A stretch of DNA of 5,051 bases from Ruminococcus sp. GTDB lineage: Bacteria > Bacillota > Clostridia > Oscillospirales > Acutalibacteraceae. The notes below the pieces were generated by a model, which was not told the DNA's origin, did not search any database, and saw nothing but the letters and a program-made list of their open reading frames with translations. The position numbers and the translations under genes are program-made. Position 1 is the first letter of the stretch, and the number at the start of each line of letters is the position of its first letter. Below, piece by piece: positions 1-5,051 of the stretch. The stretch lies in assembly GCA_017502425.1 (NCBI GenBank), contig JAFVVB010000011.1, positions 1 to 5,051 of the forward strand, read 5' to 3'.

Positions 1-1165
1 ATTTATTGTTTCGTAGTACTCCCGTTGGTTCGATAGTATCTTTGTGTGTATATACACTTTGAACAATTCCTATTCCTAAAAGTACTGAAAGAATCGATGT
101 ACCACCGCTACTAAAAAACGGAAGTGTAATACCAATAACGGGTATTAATCCCAACACCATTCCTACATTGATAACGGTTTGAGTAGCTATCATAGAAAAT
201 ACGCCGATGCAAAGAAATTTTCCGACATCATCTCTTGATATACTTGCGTTGATTATTATTTTAATAAGTATCAGTAGCAGTATAGTGAGCAGGAGAATGC
301 ATCCTATAAAACCGAGTTCTTCTCCTGCAACAGTGAGGATAAAGTCATTTTCCTGTTCAGGAACAATTCCAGATGCGACTCTCGCTCCGTTACCAAGACC
401 GTATCCTTTTAGACCACCTGATGCTATCGATATTTTACCCTGATATTGCTGCCAACCGTAGTTAGTCATTGCGTTACCGTCAATATCAAAAATGGCTTTG
501 AATCTATTTTTATGCTCATCGTTAAGAATATAGTTCCAAATCAACGGTATCGCTGTTAAAGTAAGTAAAAGCATAATAAGGAAATATCTTGCCTGTACGC
601 CACCTACGAACATCATGATAACAAACATAAATACAAACACAAGAGCTGTACCGTCATCACCTTGCATGTGAACTAATATAACAGGGACGCTGAAATGAAG
701 CACTAAAGAAATGACACCGATAAGCGAGTGTATCTTTCCGTTTGAATTCAGAACCTGCAAATGCTTTGAAAACGTAATAATAAATATAATCTTAACAATC
801 TCAGAAGGTTGAAATGAGAAACCACCGGGCAGACTAATCCATGCGGTATCATCAGTACCTGCTACGTTAATACCGATAAATAATACTATAACCAGTAAGA
901 TGATTCCGATAATCGAAAAGGTCAGCCAGGCTTTCAGTAGATATTCATAATCAATCACAGAAATCGTAATAGCTGCAACATAACCAAGTACTACCGCTAT
1001 AATCTGGGATTGTAGATAATTATAATCGCTTGTACGTTGCATACTGCTGATTAAAAGCATGCTGTATGCTACTGCGATAATCGTCAGAAGCCAAAGTATT
1101 TTATCAGTTTTAGAAAAGAAGTTTTTAATAGATTTTACGAATGTATCCAATACTGCACCATCCAT
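1..1165 (-). CDS. rodA: Rod shape-determining protein RodA (SEDS peptidoglycan glycosyltransferase), 3' end cut by window edge
   Basis: This multipass membrane protein polymerises lipid II into glycan strands for side-wall elongation, working with a class B penicillin-binding protein. Reading from ATG at 1165 gives 388 residues with no stop before the window edge. About ten hydrophobic segments are visible, the first near residues 22-41. SEDS landmarks are W109, FSFQPSEIVK (116-125), QGDDGTA (168-174), GWQQYQGKISIASGG (237-251), PEQENDF (269-275) and LPFFSSGGTS (348-357). Asp274 matches the catalytic aspartate known from RodA (Asp262 in E. coli, Asp280 in B. subtilis). The tail GIGIVQSVYTHK resembles RodA's GFGIVMSIHTH, which favours RodA over FtsW. 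E. coli RodA has 370 residues and B. subtilis about 393, so the stop should lie just outside the window. ATG1165 is the first ATG after an in-frame stop at 1190-1192. No Shine-Dalgarno sequence precedes it. An FtsW-type paralogue is the main alternative. Confidence 0.93.
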   Translation of the reverse strand, partial: MDGAVLDTFVKSIKNFFSKTDKILWLLTIIAVAYSMLLISSMQRTSDYNYLQSQIIAVVLGYVAAITISVIDYEYLLKAWLTFSIIGIILLVIVLFIGINVAGTDDTAWISLPGGFSFQPSEIVKIIFIITFSKHLQVLNSNGKIHSLIGVISLVLHFSVPVILVHMQGDDGTALVFVFMFVIMMFVGGVQARYFLIMLLLTLTAIPLIWNYILNDEHKNRFKAIFDIDGNAMTNYGWQQYQGKISIASGGLKGYGLGNGARVASGIVPEQENDFILTVAGEELGFIGCILLLTILLLILIKIIINASISRDDVGKFLCIGVFSMIATQTVINVGMVLGLIPVIGITLPFFSSGGTSILSVLLGIGIVQSVYTHKDTIEPTGVLRNNK

Positions 1166-1183
1166 AACATAAATTATGTATGT

Positions 1184-1212
1184 ATTATATTAGAATAATC
1201 TGTATATATCAA
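1184..1212 (-). promoter_or_regulatory. Predicted sigma-A promoter for rodA
   Basis: Read on the minus strand, TTGATA (1212-1207) is followed after exactly 17 bp by a perfect TATAAT (1189-1184). Transcription would begin near 1177, only about 12 nt before the rodA ATG at 1165. That leader has no purine-rich ribosome binding site. The promoter is predicted from sequence alone, but the match to consensus is very close. Confidence 0.75.
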
Positions 1213-1247
1213 GGGTTTTAACATAGATGTAATTTATAAAACAAATA

Positions 1248-1296
1248 TTGATATTTTTCTAAATAGAAATATTATCCGTATATGATGTGATAAAAT
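1248..1296 (+). promoter_or_regulatory. Candidate promoter(s) for the tsaE-tsaB-rpiB-upp operon
   Basis: TTGATA at 1248-1253 and TATTAT at 1270-1275 are separated by 16 bp and would give a leader of about 46 nt. A second possibility just downstream is an extended -10, TGATAAAAT at 1288-1296, with no good -35 partner. Its TGTGATAAAATA context (1286-1297) is also present at the promoter of the CofE-like gene. A TATAAT at 1321-1326 lies too close to the tsaE start (1328) to drive it and has no -35. Which element is used cannot be settled from sequence. Confidence 0.5.
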
Positions 1297-1327
1297 AATA
1301 CGGTAGAAAAATAGAAAGTGTATAATT

Positions 1328-1768
1328 ATGATAAGAATTGTATCTAAAAGTGTAAAAGAGACAGAAGAAATCGGCAAGAAAATATCTTCTGTACTAAAAG
1401 GAAACGAAGTTATAGCAATGTTCGGTGGTTTGGGCGCAGGTAAGACCGCTTTCACACGAGGATTATCTTACGGTCTGGGTTTTGAGTACGGTGTATCCAG
1501 CCCTACATTTGCTATCGTTAACGAGTATAACGCAAAATTCAACATATATCATTTTGATATGTATAGAATAACCTGTGAAGAAGATTTATACTCAACTGGA
1601 TATTACGATTACATTGACAATGGAGTATTGGTCATCGAGTGGAGTGAAAACATTGAGTATGCACTTGATGATAATGCTATCAGAATTACTATCGAACACG
1701 GCAATGATGAAAACATTCGAATATTCAGTATAGAAGGGTTGGATGAATATGAAAATATTTTCTCTTGA
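1328..1768 (+). CDS. tsaE: tRNA t6A37 biosynthesis ATPase TsaE
   Basis: TsaE is the small cytoplasmic P-loop ATPase that supports the TsaB-TsaD complex in making N6-threonylcarbamoyladenosine at position 37 of tRNAs reading ANN codons. The 146-residue product has the family's usual size and motif order: Walker A GGLGAGKT (33-40, with Lys39 and Thr40), SSPTF (57-61), HFDMYR (75-80, usually HFDLYR) and VIEWSE (102-107), the Walker B-like segment. The N-terminal SVKETEEIGKKI is also typical. ATG1328 is chosen because the protein then starts at the expected distance (32 residues) before Walker A. The site upstream is poor: only GAAAG at 1315-1319, and no AGGAGG-like sequence. This is the first gene of the plus-strand cluster, and its 3' end overlaps tsaB by 20 bp (26 bp if tsaB begins at 1743). 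No damage is seen. Confidence 0.95.
   Translation: MIRIVSKSVKETEEIGKKISSVLKGNEVIAMFGGLGAGKTAFTRGLSYGLGFEYGVSSPTFAIVNEYNAKFNIYHFDMYRITCEEDLYSTGYYDYIDNGVLVIEWSENIEYALDDNAIRITIEHGNDENIRIFSIEGLDEYENIFS
1732..1738 (+). promoter_or_regulatory. Ribosome binding site that bears on the tsaB start
   Basis: AGAAGGG lies inside the tsaE coding region. It is 4 nt before ATG1743 and 10 nt before ATG1749, so neither spacing is ideal. The TsaB family usually begins with M-K-I-hydrophobic-x-x-D, which matches the protein from 1749 (MKIFSLDSS). I therefore prefer 1749. Confidence 0.45.
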
Positions 1769-2456
1769 TTCTTCAGCTACATGCGCTTCTGTCAGCATTT
1801 ATGATGATGTTGAAAACAAAGTTGTTGGCGAATTTTTTATTAATACAAGGCTTACTCATAGCCAGACGCTTTTACCTATGATTGATGCACTTTTGTCTTC
1901 AACTTGTACCGAACTTAACGATATTGATGCTTTTGCTGTTAATACCGGCCCCGGTTCTTTTACTGGAATCAGAATCGGAGTTTCAGTAATTAAGGGAATG
2001 GCTATGCCAGAGGATAAACCATGCGTCAGCGTATCGACACTTGAGTCTATGGCTTATAATTTTATTGATTCTGATGATGTTATCGTCTGTGCTTGTATGG
2101 ATGCCCGACGTAATCAAGTGTATAATGCTTTGTTTGAAATTCAAAGCGGTAGTGTTGTGCGTTTGTGTGAAGATAGAGCACTTAGTATTGAAGATTTATT
2201 CTCTGAATTAAAAACATATAGCAAACGTGTAATTTTAGTAGGTGACGGTGCAAAACTTTGTTTGGATAGCGAGTTTTGCTGTGGGAATGTTGAACTTGCA
2301 TTTATTGATAAAAGATATCAGAATGCAACTTCAGTTGCATTGTGTGCCAAAAAGTATATCGACGCTGGTGATAAGCTGAATGCTTCTACGCTGATGCCGA
2401 CATATCTTCGACCTTCTCAGGCAGAGAGGGAACGATTAAATAAAGAAAAGGAATGA
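1749..2456 (+). CDS. tsaB: tRNA t6A37 biosynthesis protein TsaB
   Basis: TsaB is a catalytically inactive ASKHA-fold relative of TsaD. It binds TsaD and TsaE as the scaffold for threonylcarbamoyl transfer to tRNA A37. From ATG1749 the protein has 235 residues, the usual length. Diagnostic segments are the N-terminal MKIFSLDSS, RLTHSQTLLPMI (34-45), the family signature NTGPGSFTGIRIG (65-77), CMDARRNQVYNALF (116-129, the MDARR.EVY motif), a glycine turn VGDGAKL (164-170) and the C-terminal PTYLRPSQAE (217-226). An alternative ATG at 1743 would add two residues. The reading frame overlaps the end of tsaE, which suggests translational coupling. In many Firmicutes tsaB is followed by rimI and tsaD; here rpiB follows directly, so tsaD must lie elsewhere in the genome. 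Confidence 0.95.
   Translation: MKIFSLDSSATCASVSIYDDVENKVVGEFFINTRLTHSQTLLPMIDALLSSTCTELNDIDAFAVNTGPGSFTGIRIGVSVIKGMAMPEDKPCVSVSTLESMAYNFIDSDDVIVCACMDARRNQVYNALFEIQSGSVVRLCEDRALSIEDLFSELKTYSKRVILVGDGAKLCLDSEFCCGNVELAFIDKRYQNATSVALCAKKYIDAGDKLNASTLMPTYLRPSQAERERLNKEKE
2448..2452 (+). promoter_or_regulatory. Ribosome binding site that decides the rpiB start
   Basis: AAGGA ends 9 nt before ATG2462, a workable distance, but touches the earlier in-frame ATG at 2453, which would be too close to use it. This points to 2462 as the rpiB start, five bases beyond the tsaB stop, and not to the 4-bp ATGA overlap at 2453. Confidence 0.55.
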
Positions 2457-2461
2457 GTAAT

Positions 2462-2914
2462 ATGAAAGTAGTTCTAGGATGTGACCACGGTGGTCTTAAT
2501 ATTAAAAATGCTATTATTGAGTATTTAAAAGAAAAGAATTTTGAGTACACTGATTTTGGATGCTATACTGAAGAAAGTGTTGATTATCCCCAGTATGCGT
2601 ATAAAGTAGCTACATCTGTTGCGAATAGCGATGATGTATTAGGCATCCTTTGCTGTGGTACAGGAATCGGTATTTCTATGGCGGCTAATAAAGTCAAAGG
2701 CATCAGAGCAGCCGTATGTACAAATGAATTTATGGCTGAAATGACCAGAAGACACAATAACGCTAATATTATCGCTTTAGGTGGACGTATTATTGATGAA
2801 GATACAGCTGTGAAGCTCGCTGATATTTTCCTTAACACTGACTTTGAAGGAGATAGACATATTCGTAGAGTTGATATGATAAGCGCGATTGAAGAAGGTA
2901 CTTTTGAGCTTTGA
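2462..2914 (+). CDS. rpiB: Ribose-5-phosphate isomerase B
   Basis: This RpiB/LacAB-family sugar-phosphate isomerase interconverts ribulose 5-phosphate and ribose 5-phosphate in the non-oxidative pentose phosphate pathway, in the cytoplasm. From ATG2462 the product has 150 residues and its active-site positions fall exactly on E. coli RpiB numbering: Asp8-His9 in CDHGG, catalytic Cys65 and Thr67 in CCGTGIGIS, His98 in RRHNN, and Arg132 and Arg136 in the phosphate-binding tail DRHIRR. Having Cys65, it is of the E. coli type and not the mycobacterial type that uses a glutamate base. The numbering match supports 2462; ATG2453 would add three residues. The gene follows the tsaB stop by 5 bp and precedes upp by 24 bp. 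RpiB next to Upp is a common clostridial pairing and makes sense because ribose 5-phosphate feeds PRPP. A galactose- or allose-phosphate isomerase role is possible but less likely here. Confidence 0.95.
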   Translation: MKVVLGCDHGGLNIKNAIIEYLKEKNFEYTDFGCYTEESVDYPQYAYKVATSVANSDDVLGILCCGTGIGISMAANKVKGIRAAVCTNEFMAEMTRRHNNANIIALGGRIIDEDTAVKLADIFLNTDFEGDRHIRRVDMISAIEEGTFEL

Positions 2915-2938
2915 TAATGTTTAGAAAGGAAGTTTGTT

Positions 2939-3568
2939 ATGAGTAAGATTACTATTTTTGATCATCCGTTAATCCAGCATAAGCTTTCCATACTCCGCGA
3001 TGTAAATACTGGTAGCAAGCAGTTTCGTGAACTCATTTCGGAAATTGCTATGTTGATGTGTTACGAAGCAACTCGCGATCTTGAACTCGAAGAGGTTGAA
3101 ATCAATACACCTATGTGTAAAACCAAAGCTAAGAAATTAGCAGGTAGAAAGCTCGCATTTGTACCTATTTTAAGAGCAGGCTGCGGTATGCTTGATGCTA
3201 TGCTTGAAATGGTTCCTGCTGCAAAAGTGGGTCATATCGGACTTTATCGTGACGAGGAAACTCATCAGCCTGTTGAGTACTATAATAAACTACCTTCAGA
3301 TATTAATGAACGTGATGTTTTTGTGCTTGATCCGATGCTCGCTACTGGCGGTAGTGCATCAGATGCCATCAGTATTATCAAAAAATCTAATCCTCGTTCA
3401 ATTAAATTTTTGTGTATAATTGCAGCTCCTGAAGGAATAGAAGTACTTTCAAACGCACATCCTGATGTGCAGATTTTCTGCGCAGCTAAAGATAGTCATT
3501 TGAATGAAAATTGCTACATCATTCCTGGTCTTGGTGACGCAGGAGATAGAATATTCGGTACAAAATAA
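2939..3568 (+). CDS. upp: Uracil phosphoribosyltransferase
   Basis: Upp condenses uracil with PRPP to give UMP and pyrophosphate, the main uracil salvage step in bacteria. The 209-residue product has the family's usual length and is close to Bacillus Upp over its whole length: FDHPLIQHKLSILRD near the start (7-21), FVPILRAGCGM (74-84, PPi-loop region), KVGHIGLYRDEET (96-108), the PRPP-binding loop VLDPMLATGGSA (129-140), and the uracil-binding C-terminus PGLGDAGDRIFGTK (196-209). ATG2939 has a clear ribosome binding site, AAAGGA at 2925-2930, 8 nt upstream. It is the last gene of the cluster: a hairpin begins 4 bp after its stop. No attenuator or uracil-responsive leader is visible in the 24 bp before it, so it is probably controlled with the operon. 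Confidence 0.97.
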   Translation: MSKITIFDHPLIQHKLSILRDVNTGSKQFRELISEIAMLMCYEATRDLELEEVEINTPMCKTKAKKLAGRKLAFVPILRAGCGMLDAMLEMVPAAKVGHIGLYRDEETHQPVEYYNKLPSDINERDVFVLDPMLATGGSASDAISIIKKSNPRSIKFLCIIAAPEGIEVLSNAHPDVQIFCAAKDSHLNENCYIIPGLGDAGDRIFGTK

Positions 3569-3571
3569 ACC

Positions 3572-3598
3572 AAGGCACCAGTGCATACTGGTGCCTTT
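3572..3598 (+). terminator. Hairpin terminator after upp
   Basis: Arms 3572-3582 (AAGGCACCAGT) and 3587-3597 (ACTGGTGCCTT) pair perfectly over 11 bp around a GCAT loop. The following U-tract is short and interrupted (TTTATTAT). It is the likely end of the tsaE-upp transcript. Being a perfect inverted repeat, it would also fold in minus-strand RNA, where it lies beyond the tRNA terminator. Confidence 0.75.
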
Positions 3599-3611
3599 AT
3601 TATGTAAAAAT

Positions 3612-3640
3612 AAAAAAGTCCCGAGAAACTTCTCAGGACT
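3612..3640 (-). terminator. Intrinsic terminator of tRNA-Leu
   Basis: Read on the minus strand, AGTCCTGAGAA (3640-3630) pairs with TTCTCGGGACT (3627-3617) over 11 bp with one G-U pair and a very tight loop. The RNA then runs into six U residues (3617-3612), followed by AUUUUU. The stem begins directly after the tRNA CCA end. On the plus strand it lacks a T-run, so it belongs to the tRNA. Confidence 0.88.
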
Positions 3641-3727
3641 TGGTGCCGGTGGTGGGACTCGAACCCACACGCCATTGCTGACAACAGATTTTGAGTCTGT
3701 CTCGTCTGCCAGTTCCGACACACCGGC
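3641..3727 (-). tRNA. tRNA-Leu (anticodon CAA)
   Basis: This 87-nt class II tRNA reads leucine UUG codons. The acceptor stem pairs GCCGGTG (3727-3721) with CACCGGC (3651-3645), followed by discriminator A and an encoded CCA (3643-3641). The anticodon stem is ACAGA/TCTGT with loop CTCAAAA (3695-3689), giving CAA at 3693-3691. A long variable arm typical of leucine tRNA follows, then a T-arm with stem GTGGG/CCCAC and loop TTCGAGT. The D-arm contains the usual AACTGGCAGA run. It is a single tRNA gene with its own promoter and terminator, facing the upp operon. Confidence 0.97.
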
Positions 3728-3739
3728 TCAGCGAATTTG

Positions 3740-3768
3740 ATTATACACTATCTTTTTAAATAAATCAA
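3740..3768 (-). promoter_or_regulatory. Predicted promoter of tRNA-Leu
   Basis: On the minus strand TTGATT (3768-3763) and a perfect TATAAT (3745-3740) are 17 bp apart. Transcription would begin near 3733, leaving about six nucleotides before the mature tRNA 5' end at 3727. This is a compact, strong arrangement normal for stable RNA genes. Confidence 0.75.
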
Positions 3769-3826
3769 GAATTAAAAGTGCGAATTTAACAAAAATTATT
3801 TCTTGTATAACAATTATTTGAAAAAT

Positions 3827-3836
3827 ATTTCGAAAT
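3827..3836. repeat. Short perfect palindrome in the divergent intergenic region
   Basis: ATTTCGAAAT is a 10-bp perfect palindrome, 34 bp upstream of the -35 of the CofE-like gene and on the far side from the tRNA promoter. It could be an operator half-site pair, but in DNA this AT-rich a 10-bp palindrome can arise by chance. No second copy is seen in the window. Confidence 0.2.
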
Positions 3837-3869
3837 TGTGTATTTAGTATATTTATAATTAAATTTTTA

Positions 3870-3898
3870 TTGATATTGAGATATCTGTGTGATAAAAT
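3870..3898 (+). promoter_or_regulatory. Predicted promoter of the CofE-like gene
   Basis: TTGATA (3870-3875) and TAAAAT (3893-3898) are 17 bp apart, and the -10 is preceded by TGA (3890-3892), making it an extended -10. Transcription would begin near 3905, giving a leader of about 35 nt ahead of a strong ribosome binding site. Confidence 0.75.
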
Positions 3899-3922
3899 AT
3901 TATGTTGTAAGAAAATCTTACC

Positions 3923-3933
3923 AGAAGGAAGGA
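3923..3933 (+). promoter_or_regulatory. Strong ribosome binding site of the CofE-like gene
   Basis: AGAAGGAAGGA is a tandem AAGGA-type site ending 6 nt before ATG3940. It is the strongest site in the window and fixes the start of the downstream gene. Confidence 0.8.
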
Positions 3934-3939
3934 ATCAAA

Positions 3940-5051
3940 ATGCAGAACAAAGAACGCAGAGTGGGTACTGTTTCAAGAGGTATTCGTTGTCCTATTATCA
4001 GAGAAGGAGATAATCTCGCTAATATCGTGACTGATAGTGTGCTTGAAGCTTCACAATTCGAAGGTTTTGAGCTTAGAGATAAGGATGTTATCTCAGTAAC
4101 TGAGTCTATCGTTGCCAGAGCACAGGGTAACTACGCATCTGTTGATGATATCGCATCAGATGTAGAAGCTAAGCTTGGTGGCGGTACAGTTGGTGTTATT
4201 TTCCCAATCTTATCTAGAAACCGCTTCGCTATATGCCTCAAAGGTATCGCTAAAGGTTGTAAAAAGGTTGTGTTAATGCTCAGCTACCCGTCTGATGAGG
4301 TTGGTAATGAGTTGGTAAGCCTTGATAAAATTGATGATGCTGGTATTAATCCATACAGCGATGTTCTTACTCTTGAACGTTATAGAGAACTTTTTGGTGA
4401 GAATTTGCATCCATTTACTGGTGTTGATTATGTTGCTTATTATAGTGATTTAGTAAAAGAATGCGGTGCTGAAGTAGAAATTATATTCGCTAATCAACCA
4501 AAAGCTATTCTTGAGTATGCTGATTGTATTATTAACTGTGATATTCATACCAGAGCGCGTACTAAGCGTATTTTAAAGAATGCTGGTGCTAAAGTCGTAT
4601 GTAGTCTTGATGACATTCTTAATGCACCTGTTAATGGTAGCGGTTGTAACGAAAAGTATGGTCTTTTAGGTTCAAATAAATCAACTGAGAATCAGATTAA
4701 GCTTTTTCCTAGAGAATGTAAGCAGTTAGTTTTAGATATTCAGAAGAATATTTTTGATAAAACCGGTAAGCATGTTGAAGTTATGGTTTATGGTGACGGT
4801 GCTTTTAAAGATCCTCAGGGTAAAATTTGGGAACTTGCTGATCCTGTTGTTTCTCCAGCTTTTACTGATGGACTCATTGGTACTCCTAATGAGCTTAAAC
4901 TCAAATATCTTGCTGATAACGATTTTAAGGATCTCAGTGGTGAAGAGTTGAAAGAAGCTATCTCTAAGAGTATCAGAGAGAAAGATGGTGACCTTGTTGG
5001 TAATATGGCTTCACAGGGCACTACACCTAGACAGTTAACTGATTTAATCGG
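3940..5051 (+). CDS. CofE-like (F420-0:gamma-glutamyl ligase family) protein, long form, 3' end cut by window edge
   Basis: True CofE joins L-glutamate through gamma linkages to coenzyme F420-0, using GTP and divalent metal. Here 370 residues are visible from ATG3940 and the frame is still open at the edge. The N-terminal part fits the family: GIRCPIIREGDNLANIV (14-30), then RDKDVISVTESIVARAQG (46-63), like CofE's 'dgDvlvvtskivskaeG'. The C-terminal part, LFPRECKQLVLDIQKNIF (255-272) and TGKHVEVMVYGDGAF (275-289), matches the CofE stretch ending in its metal-binding Asp (TDTNG in Archaeoglobus). Between them, residues 80-230 are much longer than in archaeal CofE, and the usual GID.SN metal motif is not recognisable (NGSGCNEKYG at 232-241 lies there). 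It stands alone after a strong promoter and ribosome binding site. No F420 gene is visible nearby. The family assignment is by motif recall; the substrate is unknown, so no symbol is given. Confidence 0.8.
   Translation, partial: MQNKERRVGTVSRGIRCPIIREGDNLANIVTDSVLEASQFEGFELRDKDVISVTESIVARAQGNYASVDDIASDVEAKLGGGTVGVIFPILSRNRFAICLKGIAKGCKKVVLMLSYPSDEVGNELVSLDKIDDAGINPYSDVLTLERYRELFGENLHPFTGVDYVAYYSDLVKECGAEVEIIFANQPKAILEYADCIINCDIHTRARTKRILKNAGAKVVCSLDDILNAPVNGSGCNEKYGLLGSNKSTENQIKLFPRECKQLVLDIQKNIFDKTGKHVEVMVYGDGAFKDPQGKIWELADPVVSPAFTDGLIGTPNELKLKYLADNDFKDLSGEELKEAISKSIREKDGDLVGNMASQGTTPRQLTDLI

Noticed and set aside
207..443. Plus-strand open frame of 78 codons
   Set aside because: It lies wholly inside rodA on the opposite strand, has no ribosome binding site, and its product is low-complexity Ser/Ile/Pro sequence typical of an antisense shadow.
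1256..1269. Small hairpin TTTCT-AAAT-AGAAA in the rodA-tsaE intergenic region
   Set aside because: A 5-bp A/T-rich stem is expected by chance here and is too weak to act as a terminator or switch. It lies within the spacer of the proposed promoter but nothing else supports a role.
1321..1326. Perfect TATAAT just before the tsaE start
   Set aside because: It has no -35 at a usable distance, and transcription from it would begin inside the tsaE coding sequence.
1234..1455. Minus-strand open frame of 73 codons overlapping the start of tsaE
   Set aside because: It would run antisense through the Walker A region of tsaE; the hydrophobic product is explained by AT-rich intergenic DNA read in reverse.
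2915..2938. Possible uracil-responsive leader or attenuator before upp
   Set aside because: Only 24 bp separate rpiB and upp, with a ribosome binding site and no room for a hairpin or leader peptide.
3641..3727. tRNA-Leu as an integration site for a mobile element
   Set aside because: No integrase, no repeat of the tRNA 3' end and no accessory genes occur in the window; both neighbours are ordinary chromosomal genes.
3449..3740. Open frames on both strands across the upp end and tRNA-Leu
   Set aside because: The peptides (for example GGGTRTHTPLL on plus and FESHHRHQ on minus) are translations of the tRNA gene, a well-known source of false protein annotations.
4754..5021. Open frames in other frames of the CofE-like gene
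   Set aside because: Codon use, conservation signals and the ribosome binding site all belong to the main frame starting at 3940; these have none.

Overview
The window looks like chromosomal housekeeping DNA from a low-GC Gram-positive bacterium, most likely a member of the Clostridia (Bacillota). This rests on AT-rich intergenic DNA, AAGGA-type ribosome binding sites, Clostridia-like RpiB and uracil phosphoribosyltransferase sequences, a tRNA gene with an encoded CCA end, and a long-form CofE-like protein of the kind seen in anaerobic Firmicutes. The genus cannot be set from the sequence alone. I see no transposase, integrase, phage gene, CRISPR array or toxin-antitoxin pair.

Layout. Positions 1-1165 (minus strand) carry nearly all of a rodA-type SEDS glycosyltransferase gene for cell-wall elongation, cut by the left edge near its expected C-terminus. 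It diverges across about 160 bp of AT-rich DNA from a plus-strand cluster, tsaE-tsaB-rpiB-upp (1328-3568), whose genes overlap or lie within 24 bp of each other and probably form one operon. A hairpin follows upp. Converging on it from the minus strand is a tRNA-Leu(CAA) gene (3641-3727) with its own promoter and terminator. A second divergent intergenic region (3728-3939) holds the tRNA promoter and a strong promoter for a plus-strand CofE-like gene (3940 to beyond 5051), cut by the right edge.

How the genes fit together. TsaE and TsaB belong to the tRNA t6A37 modification machinery. RpiB interconverts ribulose- and ribose-5-phosphate, the precursor of PRPP, and Upp uses PRPP to salvage uracil. 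The operon therefore joins tRNA modification with pentose phosphate supply and pyrimidine salvage. RodA and the tRNA are separate units.

The least explained gene is the CofE-like one. It belongs to the F420-0:gamma-glutamyl ligase family by its N- and C-terminal segments, but carries a long extra central region, has no visible F420 gene nearby, and has strong expression signals. It is the best candidate for follow-up; the rest is conventional.
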